Shown here piece after piece: positions 12,281 through 25,012 of a stretch of 64,000 nucleotides of DNA. The translations under genes and the position numbers were made by a program. The DNA is taken from contig CM060834.1 in NCBI GenBank assembly GCA_030762175.1, forward strand, positions 69,293,501 through 69,357,500, in the 5' to 3' direction. How positions within the stretch are numbered: position 1 is the stretch's first letter; each line of letters opens with the position of its first letter. The notes beneath the pieces were generated by a model. That model had not been told where the DNA came from and searched no databases. It worked only from the letters and a program-made list of their open reading frames with translations. This DNA comes from Metallyticus violacea (taxonomy: Eukaryota; Arthropoda; Insecta; Mantodea; Metallyticidae).

Positions 12281-12965
12281 TCTAGCCTCTCATAGACTAA
12301 TTCCCATATTATACAAGATACTAATTTATTAGGTCCTTTTTGGCATTTTTGGGATAATTTTGCGAAACTTTTGAGTCATTAATTTGTCGATTTTTTTAAA
12401 AAAATATTTTCTCTTTTATTTTTTAGATTTTCGTCATTATTAAGTGGTTTTAATGCATTCACGCTTATTGAATATTTCGGAGCTTTAAATAAATACTGAA
12501 ACATTAGAAGTTCCACAACTCATTGTGGATATGAGCAATAAAGTAATTCTTGAAAAGATCGATGTGGTTAAAACAACAGAATACGCGTTTCAATTGGCCT
12601 ATTGTGTGGGGAAAAATGAAGTCAGTCTCAATAGGAATTCAGGATTTAAGGTTTTGTGTCGTATCACTCGGGTGTTGCAGGCCTGGCATTGAAAAGGAAG
12701 CTGCATCCGGTGAATTAGTGCACTTTAATTAAACTCCTTTTTATTTTCTGTAGACGAGAATTAACGTTCATTTTCCTTCAAGATGCTTGGTCATCGTCAT
12801 CTAGTAATGTAGAAAGCAGTAAAAATGGAAAATGTACACCGTACACGTGGATAGATGTAAATGTTTTCAGGGATGTTCCGATAATGCTCATAACATTTTT
12901 GTATTTAAATACTAAATGATGGTATTTGTAAATTGTTTGTAATTCAATGTTATTTCCTCCTCCTT
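12281..12965. other. AT-rich, nothing recognised
   Basis: No repeat family or coding signal identified. A 60-residue open stretch at 12550-12732 (+) has no known motif. Confidence 0.45.
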
Positions 12966-13031
12966 CCCTTCTTCTTCTTCTTCTTCTTCTTCTTCTTCTT
13001 CTTCTTCTCCTCCTCCTCCTCCTCCTCCTGC
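12966..13031. repeat. (CTT)n/(CCT)n microsatellite
   Basis: A pyrimidine-only tract, CTT units then CCT units. It generates the poly-Arg run of a false minus-strand frame. Confidence 0.9.
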
Positions 13032-13129
13032 TCCTTCCTCCCCCTTGTACTGGAGAAAAATTATTGAAGAACAATGGAATTCTAACACCATTTGTATAAA
13101 CGTTCTAACTTTATTTAAACATTTAACAT

Positions 13130-13300
13130 TTATATGCAGTATACATCTTTAATTTGGCTATAATTCATTTTATATAACTATGTACATTGTGTTCTGTACT
13201 TTTGCTGGGTTTTTTCACGAGAGAGTGGAAGAGAAGACTCCATGACCTTAAATCTTGCAAGTGCAAATAAATGAATAAATAATAAATAAATATATTATGT
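13130..13300 (+). repeat. Probable LINE 3' end with AATA-type tail
   Basis: The stretch near 13215-13265 reads EDSMTLNLASANK before a stop and is followed by TAAATGAATAAATAATAAATAAA. This resembles the C-terminus and simple tail of arthropod LINEs. It is short, so the call is tentative. Confidence 0.35.
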
Positions 13301-14748
13301 GAATAACAAAAACATATGACTTTATGAGTACATTGATACTTTGTTCAAATGTATGGGCAATTTTTAGATTATTTTAATAGGATTTTTGTTTTCACTTTAT
13401 AGGTAATTTAATTATCATTTATTCACAATTTGATGTCCATACTTTTATAGTTCTTCTAATTTTGGATGCTATTACAATGTTTTGGTAACTCGAAACAGTT
13501 GAACAACCCAACTATGTTTTTATCCAAATTCAATAATGAAATAATCTGAACCACAATAGTACCCTGGTTATAATTGCAAGAAATTAGTTAAACGTTCCAG
13601 CAAAGCATCAGCTAAAACCTACTTGTCTTTTGATAGAGGAAGGCTTAGAAGAGCAATTGGGTTTATTACTTGTTATTTAATTTAATGCGATTTCATACGG
13701 TATTTACACAGATTAAGCCATGCCAAATAATAATAAAATTTAATATAGAAAATACTATGACTATATCTATATTAGTACAAACTTTTATAATATTCTGCAA
13801 TACTGATGAGATTATTCTATTAGTAATTTGAATAACATTGTTTTTAATTTTCAAGTAGATGTTATAATCTTTGATTTTCTTAGGATGTATATTGTAGAAG
13901 AATTTTATTCCAGGCATCTTGTCATATAGTTGTAGTGTATGCCATGGGATTGCAAGGTCATTTTTACTTCTTGAGTCATAGTTATGAGTATGGCCACTTC
14001 AGAAACAAGGAAAGAGGGATTATTTCAAGGACAGTCTACTCGCTGACTGACTACACGATAAGGACGAAGAAATTGCTGTCTCTATCTTGTTCAGTTAAGC
14101 ATTAAGAGAAAAGGAAAGGTGCATTTTTTTGGGGGGGGGGATTAATGGAAGACTAGTAAAAATTCGAACATTGGAAAGTTATATAATCATAATGGAACCA
14201 ATGCTTGTGAATATGAACAAGGCGAAGCATAATAAGTCTTTAAATAAAAATCCCACAACCTTACATCTTACAATCTAACATAACTAAATAAACCAATAAA
14301 GGTATTCTTTATGCAGTTATCACTGAGAGTCTTTTATCTTTCGATATTTCCCAACAGAGGGACTGTTGTTGGGCGTTTTTAAACTCTAATTATGGGAGTA
14401 TAACATATAAAAATTAACTTTAAACCAATAACACAGGATGATCCTGATATTCATAACATTTCTGAGCTTGGTTCTCGTATGCAAAACTTTATGAAGTTCT
14501 TCTAATGTTTGTACTGATGACAAAAACTACTTCGGACGAACTGCCGAAATGTAGCTCTATTGCCAGTCAGATGTTTTGTATCTCACAACTGCTAATTTTA
14601 AATTATTTAGGAAAATAATTTAATCTTAACACTGAAAATGAAGCTATTAAGCTTTATAGCTATTTTTACGTAGAAAAGGAGAGCTTAGAAATCTATAGTT
14701 ATTAATATGACACAGATTATAACTATGCTGCAATATTTACACCAGTTA
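13301..14748. other. AT-rich, nothing recognised
   Basis: No coding or repeat family identified. It includes a T6G10 homopolymer junction near 14125-14140. Confidence 0.45.
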
Positions 14749-15824
14749 TGAGGCTGTTCAATAAAGAATGATCGTACATTTTTTGACTACATACCTTCAC
14801 CCATTCTCATAAATTTGATGATCTTTCTAAGAACGTTAAATGCAGTTTCTTCAATTTAGAGAAAAGAAAACATTTATACAGGGCTAAATCTGGACTATAT
14901 GGAGGGTGAGGGACAAACTTTAATTAATTTTTGTGAGATATACAGCCATAACATTTGAGACGTGCGGTCGTACATTATCATGGTACAGCACGGAAATGTG
15001 GACTTTTGCATGACCTTGCAGAGTTTTCAGGACATCTCTATAGTATTGCCCAGTTACAGTTGTGTACAGATACGACATTGTAAATTACTCCTTGAACATC
15101 GAAAGATGAAATGATCATAACTTTCCCAACAACTTTCGCATTCTTTGGTGTTGGCGATCATGATATTTCCACCCAGAGCTTAGCTGTTTGCTCTCAGAAT
15201 CGAAATGATGCAGTCAAGTTTTATCGGCAGTGATTGCTTCGAAAGAAACTCACCATATTCACCTGTATGCAAACTGTTTGCGAATGTCAGCAGTCATAAA
15301 ACGCACCTTGTACAAACACGTCTCACGTACAACTTTTTAGTGATCAATCTGTGTGGGTGACACCCTGTGAAATTTTCAGAACTTCTGAAAAGTACTCTTG
15401 TGACGACCTCTCTCACAATGACAACAGCTGTATTCATATTTTCTTCTGTTGGAGCATAAACTCGAGCGCCGGGTTCACCTTCCATTGAAATTGATTGCCT
15501 CTCCAACATCCAAGCTTTATGAAAGAACAAACACTCCATAGACCTCCTTAACATTGCATAGACCTCAGCTAAAAATTTGTTGAGACAAAAGCAGAATTTC
15601 AGAGCGGTATATTTTTCGTGACGTGTCTACTCCATTTTGCTGTATGGGAACTGAACATGTCTCAACTTCCACTCTTATCACAGGTGAGAACCTAAAGTGA
15701 CAACAATGAAACTAGTGATATGCGTACATTTCGCATTAAGCAAATAAAATATTGTAAAATTAAAATTTAGAGCGTGAAACTATACCTGTAAAAATTACGA
15801 TCATTCTTTATTGAACAGCCCTCG
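14749..15824 (-). mobile_element. Mariner transposon with near-perfect TIRs, dead transposase
   Basis: The left end TGAGGCTGTTCAATAAAGAA and the complement of the right end CGAGGGCTGTTCAATAAAGA continue together through GAATGATCGTA, about 28 bp almost identical, and TA flanks each side (14747-14748, 15825-15826). The minus strand carries mariner transposase pieces: SISMEGEPGARVYAPTEEN (near 15430-15490, the GRxSxEDEPRSGRP region) and YHDNVRPHVSN (near 14970-15000, around the second catalytic Asp), followed by a degraded PPYSPDL region. Stops and frame changes are frequent. At 1076 bp it is slightly shorter than a typical 1.3-kb mariner. Confidence 0.85.
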
Positions 15825-16806
15825 TACCTTTAAAATGACCCAACTTTTAATGACATTATTTCATATTTTTAAAATACCTAAAAAATCTAAATTTCTAATT
15901 TATTTATTTTATAACCAAATCCTTCAACATTTAAAATCAAGTTAATTTTATACTCTGCCGTACTTATTTTATCTTAATTTTAGATCAAATTAATTGAACT
16001 TTTATAAAACGAAATACTGAGATGAAAAAAATTCATTTAGTATTAATAAATTTAAATTTAAGATCAAAATTTTATCAAATGCAATTTTCAGTTATTAAAA
16101 ACGGTTTTTTTTAAACATAAAAGTCTCAATGATCGTGGGCTAAAATATAAACTTGAAAATGAAAATAGGCATATTTTTATGAATTGTCTCCCAAAAAAGT
16201 CTAGAGTTTTGAATTGCAACTTTAATTCCTTGATAGTAATTTACACCATTTGGTTTTAAAGACACTTCCACAGATGCGAGTGAACATTTATCCAGACATT
16301 GGAAATTCTAAAGAAGCAGTTGTGTTGGGCAGTTTCATTGCCCGCGCATTTTACGACTCGCATTCATGAATAATAATTTATGCTGAAGGTGTTAGGAATC
16401 AAATGACTGGTTTGTTATACACAAGCGACGTAGTTACTCGTTTCGGAAGGAAATGAAAAACAAAATTTAAGACCTTACGGTCGGTAAAATCCAGCACACT
16501 GTTGGGGTATTTACTTAATAAAAGGTTTACAACTTTACATTCAGCACTAATATAATAAACTAGAATGAAGATTGCTAATGGTATAAAACATAACACATAA
16601 TTACATAAAATTTAAACTGAAAAAAATACAATAAAAGGATATATTTACAGAATTATTAGCTTATAAAGCTATCTGCGAATTACGAATAAAATTCCATTGC
16701 CTATTGGTGAAACATCATTACTACATTCGGGTTTAAAGGGAGTTACTAAAATACTTCATACCTAGACCAATCGCATGTCTCTACTTGCATCTTTATAAAC
16801 ATCATA
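15825..16806. other. AT-rich, nothing recognised
   Basis: Between the mariner and the first hAT copy I find no coding frames or repeat signatures. Confidence 0.45.
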
Positions 16807-17943
16807 CAGAGCCCGAAATTGCAGGCATTTATTTTGACTAAATTGGCAGGCACAAAGGCACTTAAAATACTGAACGTAGGCAGTAATATCATTAAAATAT
16901 TCATTTAATAAAAGTGAAAAAAAGCAAGTAATGTCACTCATTATCAATAAAACAGGTATTTAAGTCATTTAATAATTTCTTTATCCCATTATTAAAGTAC
17001 TTAAATTTATTTTTCTTGGTTACAAGCAACAACAATATATTTTTCAAGATGTTAACTACCATAGTCAACCACTTGTCAGAAACAATATTTTTCATCATGG
17101 AAAAAGAACGTTCTGCTTCCATTGAAGTGATTTGAACATAATTAAAACAAGTTATTTCGAAAGGAATCATACCAGTTACAACTTCGTGGAAATGTTCATC
17201 AATACAAAGTGAGTAATTTTGAATAGTCCTGGCGAATGAACAAAAGATGCGCAGTGGTTTCTGGTCGAGATCATTTTATGTTCATGCGTTTATACGGTAA
17301 TCAGGTTAGTATCTCTCTTACTTCCGTATTGAACACGTAGGAACGGTTTATTGCACAGCTGTACCGCTCTCATCTTTCTCGCTTACAATTTTTTATTACA
17401 TTTATGCAGCTGAAAAGCTACCCCCACCACGAATTTCCTAAAATAGTCTCACGCAGACCGATACAAGGACATTCGCCAGGACTATTCAAAATTATAATAC
17501 TCCCCTCCTTTTCTCTATTTCCTGCTATTCGTATGCCCGAGGAACCGTGCTGTCCTTTCACTAATGAAGGTTCTGCTATTTAAAGAGCTTAAATAATTGG
17601 GTCGAAGAGAAAGTTTTCGACTGCTTGAAAAGAAATTAACAGTGAATATGCCATTTACTTTTTATAACTTTCTTCACTTCGATATATTGAAATTCTTTGT
17701 GTGCTTTTTAAAATACGTAAATTATCGCACAAAAGTCCATAACAACTCTAAACAGGCAAAAAACAAACAAATAAACAAACTTAAACTTAAAATAGGCAAC
17801 AAAGCCAAAATAGGAAAGGGAGGAAGGCAAAATGAAAACTGGCCCTATCGACCCCAAATGTACCGAAACTTGCTCATTTCTAATTAACGCTTTAATGTGT
17901 GCAACCAGATAGAAAAGGCATTTTGCCCACCTTCCGGGTTCTG
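16807..17943 (-). mobile_element. hAT-type transposon copy 1 (internally deleted)
   Basis: The left end CAGAGCCCGAAATTGCAGGC and the complement of the right end CAGAACCCGGAAGGTGGGCA form imperfect TIRs beginning with CAG, as in hAT elements. The minus strand (17040-17215) encodes a hAT C-terminal dimerisation motif, ITSMEAERSFSMMKNIVSDK. A second segment conserved among the four copies but unrecognised lies near 17400-17475 (QLHKCNK...ARKMRAVQLCNKPF). At 1137 bp it lacks most of a 2.5-4 kb autonomous hAT. The right end abuts the giant TAC microsatellite. Sister copies lie at 21175, 49962 and 55563. Confidence 0.8.
16934..17170 (-). pseudogene. hAT transposase C-terminal (dimerisation) fragment
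   Basis: A 78-residue open stretch with the hAT-C signature: an aromatic/hydrophobic lead-in, then TSMEAERSFSMMKN, equivalent to the 'TSxxxERSFS' block of ZBED-like and insect hAT transposases. Just upstream, SLCIDEHFHEVVTGM is shared with the copies at 50137-50370 and 55831-56025. Catalytic residues are absent, so this is a remnant. Confidence 0.75.
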
Positions 17944-17973
17944 AACATTACTACTACTACTACCACTACTGCT

Positions 17974-18042
<69 letters not shown>

Positions 18043-18094
18043 TTACCACCACTACTACTACTGCCACTACTACTATTACTACTACTTCTACTAT

Positions 18095-18157
<63 letters not shown>

Positions 18158-18371
18158 TACCACCACTACTGCTACTTCTACAACTACTACTGCTACTACT
18201 ATTACTACTACTACTTCTACTACTACTACTACTACTACTACTACTATTACTACTACTACTTCTACTATTACTACTACTACTGCCACTACTACTATTACTA
18301 CTACTTCTACTATTACTACTACTACTGCTACTACTACTATTACTACTACTTCTACATTACTACTACTACTG

Positions 18372-18410
<39 letters not shown>

Positions 18411-18522
18411 ATGCTGCTGCTGCGCTACTACTACTACTACTACCACTACTGCTCTACTACTACTACTACTACTACTACCACTGCTATATCTACCACTACT
18501 ACTACTACTGCTACTGCTACTT

Positions 18523-18572
<50 letters not shown>

Positions 18573-18664
18573 GCTATATCTACCACTAGTACTACTACTA
18601 CTGCTAATGCTGCTGCTGCTGCGCTACTACTACTACTACCACTACTGCTCTACTACTACTACTT

Positions 18665-18700
<36 letters not shown>

Positions 18701-18936
18701 ATACTGCTACTACTACTACTACTACTACTTCTACTACTACTACTGCTATATCTACCACTACTACTACTACTACCACCACTACTGCTCTACTACTACTACT
18801 ACTGCTACTACTACTACCACTACTGCTCTACTACTACTACCACTACTACTGCTACTACTACTACTATTTCTACTACTACTACTACTACTACTACTGCTAT
18901 ATCTACCACTACTACTACTACTGCTACTTTTACTAT

Positions 18937-18997
<61 letters not shown>

Positions 18998-19004
18998 GCT
19001 ACTT

Positions 19005-19052
<48 letters not shown>

Positions 19053-19055
19053 ATA
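17944..19055. repeat. 1.1-kb TAC/ACT trinucleotide microsatellite with internal higher-order pattern
   Basis: Over 1.1 kb the sequence is almost wholly TAC units with recurring variants (TGC, TTC, CCA, ATT, TATATC). Blocks recur as units: a GCTATATCTACCACTA block near 18483, 18573, 18746 and 18896, and an ATGCTGCTGCTG...GCTCTACTAC block near 18411 and 18607. The long 'proteins' in any frame (poly-Leu, poly-Thr, poly-Tyr, poly-Val, poly-Ser) are artefacts. It begins at the hAT right terminus. Confidence 0.95.
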
Positions 19056-19449
19056 ATTATTATTATAATATTAATAATAAACCTATAATGTGCATAAAAT
19101 AAACTTATTATTAATACATTTTTATTGTAGAAAACCCTTTTTTTCAATCAACTTAGGATTTTAACTTTAAGTTCATTTATTTAAGGTTCTTTGATGTCAA
19201 TGGGAGATTTATTATAGGAACAAATATATATTACATTTATTGGTATCTCAATTGAAATTTGCTTAAATTACCAAATGATGAAAAATGTTTATTATTTGGG
19301 TGTATACTGTGAATAAATAAGCCATTTCCTATTTTATAAATATATGCTCATTCTTTTTCAAGTACATTAAAAAGTTATGTGCATATGCAGGATGGAAGGG
19401 AACTTAGTGCCATATATAAATAATTTGACGTTACTAAGAGACCACAAAT
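19056..19449. other. AT-rich, nothing recognised
   Basis: Starts with an ATT/AAT-rich transition from the microsatellite, then unannotated AT-rich DNA. Confidence 0.5.
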
Positions 19450-20345
19450 GCTGCTGCTGCTGCTCCTAGCGCCGGAGCATTGAGAGAAAAGAAGAATGGG
19501 TTTCCTAGGGGGAGGCCAGTTCCGAGCGACAGCGGAGAAAGAGGGAACGTATTAGCTAGATAATACCACCTCAACTTTAACAACGTAATAGCGTAGATGA
19601 TAATGGCACTGCGTGGGGCGTATGGAAATTATAACTCGGGTTCAAATGCCGTCATTTATTCATTTTTTTTTTTTTTTGGCACCAGTTAGGAGATTTGCGA
19701 CAATTACAAATGTTTTACTCCTGAATTAGTTGCGAATTGGAATTAGAGCTTCTAGGATTTTCCCGAGGTTAGCCTTAGGTTAGTGTGTGTGTATATGAAT
19801 TAGTTGCGAATTGGAAAAGATATTTTTAACTTGCTCACATATTCAATCTCATTCAAAATCGCCATTCTGACTTCATAAACCTTATCTTACTCCTTAATTA
19901 GTTGCGAATTGGAAGTACAGCAGTTCGTCACTTCAAAATGCAATAACCATTCCCTTTTTCTCTCAATGCTCCGGCACATTACCTACATATCACGTAGCGT
20001 TTGAACAAACTAAATGGAAGCCTTTCAAGATTCTGTTACCTTGCTCACATATTCAGTCTCATTTAAATAAACAAGACATTAATAATGCACTAACTTGCTG
20101 TTATAAACCGGCCTCCCCCTAGGAAACCCATTCCCTTTTTCTCTCAATGCTCCGGCTTGAGCAGGAGCACAGCAGCAATACAGCAGTAACATTACCTACA
20201 TATCACGTAGCGTTTGAACAAACTAAATGGAAGCCTTTCAAGATTCTGTTACCTTGCTCACATATTCCCCCCTAGGAAACCCTCTCTCCATGCCTTGAGC
20301 AGAGTAGTACAGAGGAGCACAAGCAGCAACATTCCCTGCAGCAGC
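19450..20345. repeat. Composite inverted/direct repeat module of unknown type
   Basis: A left arm (19450-19523) and a right arm (20104-20180) are inverted repeats about 70 bp long, centred on CCGGAGCATTGAGAGAAAA and GGGTTTCCTAGGGGGAGGCC. A third arm-like piece lies at 19948-19975 and a fourth, degraded, at 20265-20340. A 79-bp block (19976-20054) recurs identically at 20189-20267. TTAGTTGCGAATTGGA recurs three times (near 19725, 19799, 19897). A short tRNA-like B-box with poly-T sits inside (19600-19677). No transposase frame is present. It may be a rearranged non-autonomous element. Confidence 0.7.
19600..19677 (+). repeat. Possible tRNA-like retroposon stub with poly-T
   Basis: The stretch TGGCACTGCGTGGGGCGTATG is followed by a B-box-like GGTTCAAATGCC and then a T15 run (19663-19677). 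A similar tRNA-like-plus-T layout occurs at 45505-45600 and on the minus strand at 45902-46002. The identification is weak. Confidence 0.3.
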
Positions 20346-21174
20346 GACATTCCTGCAGCAGCGAATTTTTCGTCTCTTTTTAACGTCAAGTTATAAATAT
20401 GCAATACGCTTAACAAGCGGAATAAAGAAATCGATATATATTTTTTTCTATATCTCTTTGGGGAAATAAATATTTTATTGCGAAACATGTGTGACTGTCT
20501 CTTCTCCTTCACTTTGTCACAACTTAGCATTATGGGGACATGTTACAGTGGTAGGCAATTAGAATTTTTTACCTATCTTGGCGGAGTGGGAAAAGATCAG
20601 CTTTGTATTAAGCACGTGAGAGCGAGTTTACTGTGCAAGCGTTGCATCAAACTTTCATGTCAACATACAAACGTGACAGAAGTAAATTATTTTTATTGGT
20701 TTCTATCACTATGAATCATCAATTAATAATACTATTGTTTGCTTCCTTTACTGCGTAATAAAAAAAAAGTCAGCAAATCACAATATTACAAAAGGAAACA
20801 CATGAAACAAAAGAGATGCAAGAACATAAAGTTAAATTAAATGCCAAAATGTTTTCCACACAAACTTGGCACTGCGTTATTCTCTACATTATGTGTCCGT
20901 TGTTTGCATGTTTCTACACGGATGGACATAACATTTCCCGTACCAGCAAGTCGTTGGATTGGGGCAACAAAAATTCGACCATTTGATGATCTTAAATTCG
21001 GGTATTTCTTAATATAAGCGAACTGCTGCTATAGAGTTCTGGCGTATTCCTCATAAACGAATAGTATGTCTAAATACTTGCTACTTCTGAGTTTTACCTA
21101 AATTTAGAATGCACTAATTGCAGATGCTCAGGGTGTTTGTTCGCGTAACCTTGCTGAAAAAACAAATTCATGAT
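20346..21174. other. Nothing recognised
   Basis: Open stretches at 20258-20530 (-) and 20478-20714 (+) overlap and show no family. The left part belongs to the degenerate end of the repeat module. Confidence 0.4.
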
Positions 21175-21985
21175 CAGAGGATTTATTTTGATTAAAATAG
21201 GCAGGCAAAAAGGTACTTAAAATATTGAAAATAGACAATAATATATTTAAAATAAGCATTTATTTAAACTGAAAACAAAGAGTAATATTACTTTTTATTG
21301 ATGAAAATAGGTATTTATGATAACAGTTTCTTTATCACATATTGGTTGCAAGCAACAACAAAATGTTTTTTCAAGGTATCAAAGATGAGCAGTGATTCCT
21401 GGTAGAGTTCATTTTCTGTTTATGCGTTTATAAGGGAATCAGGCTATTTTCATCTTTCTATTTTGCAATTGTTTGTTGCATTTATGTAGTTGAGAAGTTA
21501 CACCTACCACAAATTTCCTAGAATTTTCTCGCGCAGATCGATACAAGGTTTCTCTAGGATTATTCAAAACTACAGTACTTCCCCCTACTTCCTGGTATGT
21601 CCGGGGTAATAAATACCTTAAGTGAATGAGTTGAGGAGAAAGTTTTTGACCGTTCAAAAATAAATAAATGTAAACAAGATTCTCAATATATATTTTTATA
21701 AGGTAAACATTCATTTTTCACTTCGATATCTTGAAATTCTTTATGTGCCTTTTACAATTCGTAAATAATCGCAGAAAATATTATCCATGACGATCGAAAA
21801 CAAATAGAAGAGGGTTTTAGACCTTAAAGCAGGCAACAGAAGTCAAAATAGGCTAGGAAAAAAAAAAAAGGCGAAATAATACGTCGCCCTACCAATCCCA
21901 AATGCACGCCAGCATTTTTATTTCTACCTGACTCAAATATATCCATGCAATAGAAAAGGCATTTTGCCTTAACTTCCGAACTCTG
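21175..21985 (-). mobile_element. hAT-type transposon copy 2 (most deleted)
   Basis: Alignable by eye with copy 1: GGCAGGCAAAAAGG near 21200, the central GTTTATGCGTTTATA segment near 21418, and the right end with CTTCCGAACTCTG. The hAT C-terminal coding block is deleted. The second conserved minus-strand segment remains open at 21439-21714, including SARENSRKFVVGVTSQLHKC. Length is 811 bp. No clear 8-bp target duplication was seen. Confidence 0.65.
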
Positions 21986-23279
21986 CGAATAACTAACGTT
22001 TCTCTCTTTTTAAAATGTTTGTAACGTCACCGCCGTAATACAAAATAAACTCAGTGATGCCAATCCAATTTTGCGACCTAGATGATTCAGAACAAACTTT
22101 TCAGGTGAATCTACATCAAAATTCTTCGAGTTAAGAAAAAATAGAAAAGGACATTATTTGTTCTGTTTATGTTTCTCTATTCATTATTATACAGCGCGAT
22201 CAGTGATGCTATCCCCCGCGGTGCGGGTTTTTTTTTTTTTTTTTTTTTTTCCCTAAGAGCGAGCTTTAAATTGTTTTCGTATTGTTGTATGGTTGGTGTG
22301 TTTTGTTTTACCCTCCTGCTAATCACCGAGACCCGGCTGGCTGGCTAACCGGCAAATGAGCGGGAAAACTAAACTGATCACACAATAATAAAAATGTATG
22401 AATTTCGGCGCATTAACATATTCAGTATATTAAAAGTAACGCATAAGTAATTTTTGGGGGCCAAATAACACCTCAAGAGCAAGAATGACTTTAGAAAATT
22501 TTGATTCATTTATAGAATTGAATCAGTTCATAAAAATATTGCACCTGTTTCCTTGTATTCTGTACATTGCACGCATAGCCATTCTATTCTGTTTAAACAA
22601 AATGCCGTACAGTGTCTTAGGAAAAGATTTACTATAATATTAATCTCCTTCAATCCTGAACTTCTACTTGCTCATATTAAAAAAGAAAAAATGCAAAATA
22701 GCCTTGTATTAAGCAATCCAAACGAATCTTATTGACTAAACTTTTCAGCAAGAAGATTAATATTAAAATCTTTTACGTACATACAAGATAAACATATTAC
22801 CTATGAACTTTCTGTATAAAATGGATGTGAGTGGACGTTAAGATTTTTACAATATTTATTTATCCGTTAAAGTTAAGCATAATGAACAAATGTACTTTCA
22901 AAAATTGTAGTATTGTTATATTTTCTGCTTTAGGAACTTATACCATTCAGACTTATATTTTCTAATGATCGATATTGCTTTGGCCCGTTGCCTTTTCTGC
23001 ATTGCTTCAGCCGACGGCGAGTTGATGAAGGTTGACGCATGCGGATAACAATTTGGTTATTGCATATTTTCAGTTCCGATTGAGTTGTGTTAGTCTCTGA
23101 GCAGCTACATATATTTTAATTCACTCGCGTTTTGCGTTACATAGAAATTAGTTAAGAATGCAAAAACGTGTAAGCATTTGCTACCAATTTAAGCCCCAAT
23201 CATGTTTCAATAAACACTTTCAGTGTATTAAGAAGAGCAGTGGGGCTTTGTTTATTTTCTGAATTTATGATAATAATTT
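21986..23279. other. Nothing recognised; poly-T run at 22228-22250
   Basis: AT-rich DNA with a T23 run after CCCCCGCGGTGCGGG. No element or gene identified. Confidence 0.45.
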
Positions 23280-23700
23280 AGCCTCCAGAGTACGTGAAAG
23301 ACAACTAAACAAATGACTTAGGGAGTAAAGCTTGATGCTCCTCATTCATGAAGTCCCTTGTTCAAATCCCTTGAGCTTTTTCGGATTTCCCCTGGTCACT
23401 TAGGCGGATATTTCCTTTCCACGAATTTTCCGCTCTCATTTTATTCCATAGTTCTGGATGCAGGGTGGCAAGTGCCAGACGGCCCGAGTAGCTGCTGTGC
23501 GGCGTGCAGCAGTGGAAACCTGCGATTGGTGTAAAAGTGATCCTTCCGATAGGCTTGAACTTCTTGCAGGAGAGGATCAGCCAGCATTGAGGTGTTAGAT
23601 CTGGAAACTTTAGGAACCCTAGCTCTCATTTCCTCATCTCATCCCTTAATCCCTGAGGATCAGTAGGATGCAAAGGGCTCTCGATACTCTTCCGAGTCTG
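23280..23700 (+). repeat. Degenerate family-C SINE-like repeat
   Basis: A piece near 23340-23450 (CCTTGTTCAAATCCCTTGAG, then GGATATTTCCTTTCCACGAA) matches the arrangement downstream of the tRNA-like heads at 30711 and 51165, including the TTTCCTTTCCAC segment at 30865-30885. The region continues into 23450-23700, which resembles 30940-31100 only weakly. Confidence 0.4.
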
Positions 23701-25012
23701 AAATTATCCTCTGTCCCTATCAATCAATCTATTCTGAAAACTATATCTTATGCTAAAAGTATATTCATTATTCTTATATTTCCTCTTCTGTTCAACGATA
23801 TTTTAATTTACAAGTGAAGAAATGCCAAGAATACGCGATTGATATTCTAGTATATTTGATAATATTTTTCCTTGCGTTCATTAATGCACACTGCTTGCAT
23901 TTTAAAGAATTTTACAAATATAAAATATATAAAAAAATACATAAATTAGTGTACACCTTCGTTCATTTTTTAATTTACTCGTGAATGTACAATACAATAG
24001 CACAGTTTTGACAAAAATAAACAAACCTGAACTTCTTTTACTTGTTGAATTTTGTTCATGATATAATTATAATATATTGGTAATATTTATATTTAACACT
24101 TTAAAGATGATGCTCTCAGTATCTGTTTAAATTAAAAAAAGAACCAACAACAATACACAGTATTTTGTAGTCTGCCGCCTGGAGAATTAGGAAAAGAAAG
24201 GAAATAAGTTTAAGAAAATAAAAAAAGCAAAGGTTTAAGTGTCATCTAGGAGTACGAAAGTACACAAAATCACTACAGTATCCAGCATTTGTTTGACTGC
24301 AATGCTTCCTCGAATATAGAATGAAATCATGTTTAGACTGTATTTTTATCGAAAGATAGGAGAAAGAATCTGCAAACCGCGATCTAGGCAAACCTCTCGA
24401 TGTTTCGCTATCCATGTACTGTAGAAGGCAACGAAACGTTGTTCCACAATTTGGTTTATATTAATTAATTTAATATCTCTACTACATTGGCTTCCTGTAA
24501 CTTTTTAGAGCAACAACCATATTCTTCACCTTTGGGGGGGGGGGGGGGGAGGGCGAGTTTTTACTGGACTTTAACATCGCAGCATTTGAATAAGACATAT
24601 AAACCTCATGTACACCTTAAATACTTTATTGAACTATCCTATCCTCATAATGAAAGCCATGGTGGTGGAAAAAGCTATATTGGAATATTCTTGAATTTTT
24701 TGTACTTCCCTTTGTAAATATGATTACCTACAAACAAAGGAAACTTGTTTGTAAATTCATTTAAAATGCAAAACTGATAAACTTACTGGAAAAGGAAAAT
24801 TTAGGAAATTATTGCTTATGAATGAGCTTCACTTGTGAGTAATAACAGCCGCTTCCAAAAATAATTTAAATACTGTGAATACATTGCATTTGATTATGGA
24901 AATACAGTGCGTTCGGAAAGGCGCTGTGCCCTTAGGCTATGGAAGTAGGTTTGTTGGTCAATTGTCGAAAGATTGAAGGTAACGTTTCCGTTGAAATGCC
25001 TCTTGTTTTGTG
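23701..25012. other. AT-rich, nothing recognised; G16 run at 24534-24549
   Basis: No reading frame or repeat family recognised. A G16 homopolymer is the only notable feature. Confidence 0.45.

Noticed and set aside
12778..13074. Arg-rich 98-residue minus-strand frame
   Set aside because: The Arg run is the complement of the (CTT)n/(CCT)n microsatellite.
17944..19055. CRISPR-like array
   Set aside because: No spacers and no constant repeat-spacer pattern; this is a simple trinucleotide repeat in a eukaryotic window.
17899..19147. Long reading frames on both strands (up to 170 residues of Leu, Thr, Tyr, Val or Ser runs)
   Set aside because: They are translations of the TAC microsatellite in different frames; no non-repetitive part supports a gene.
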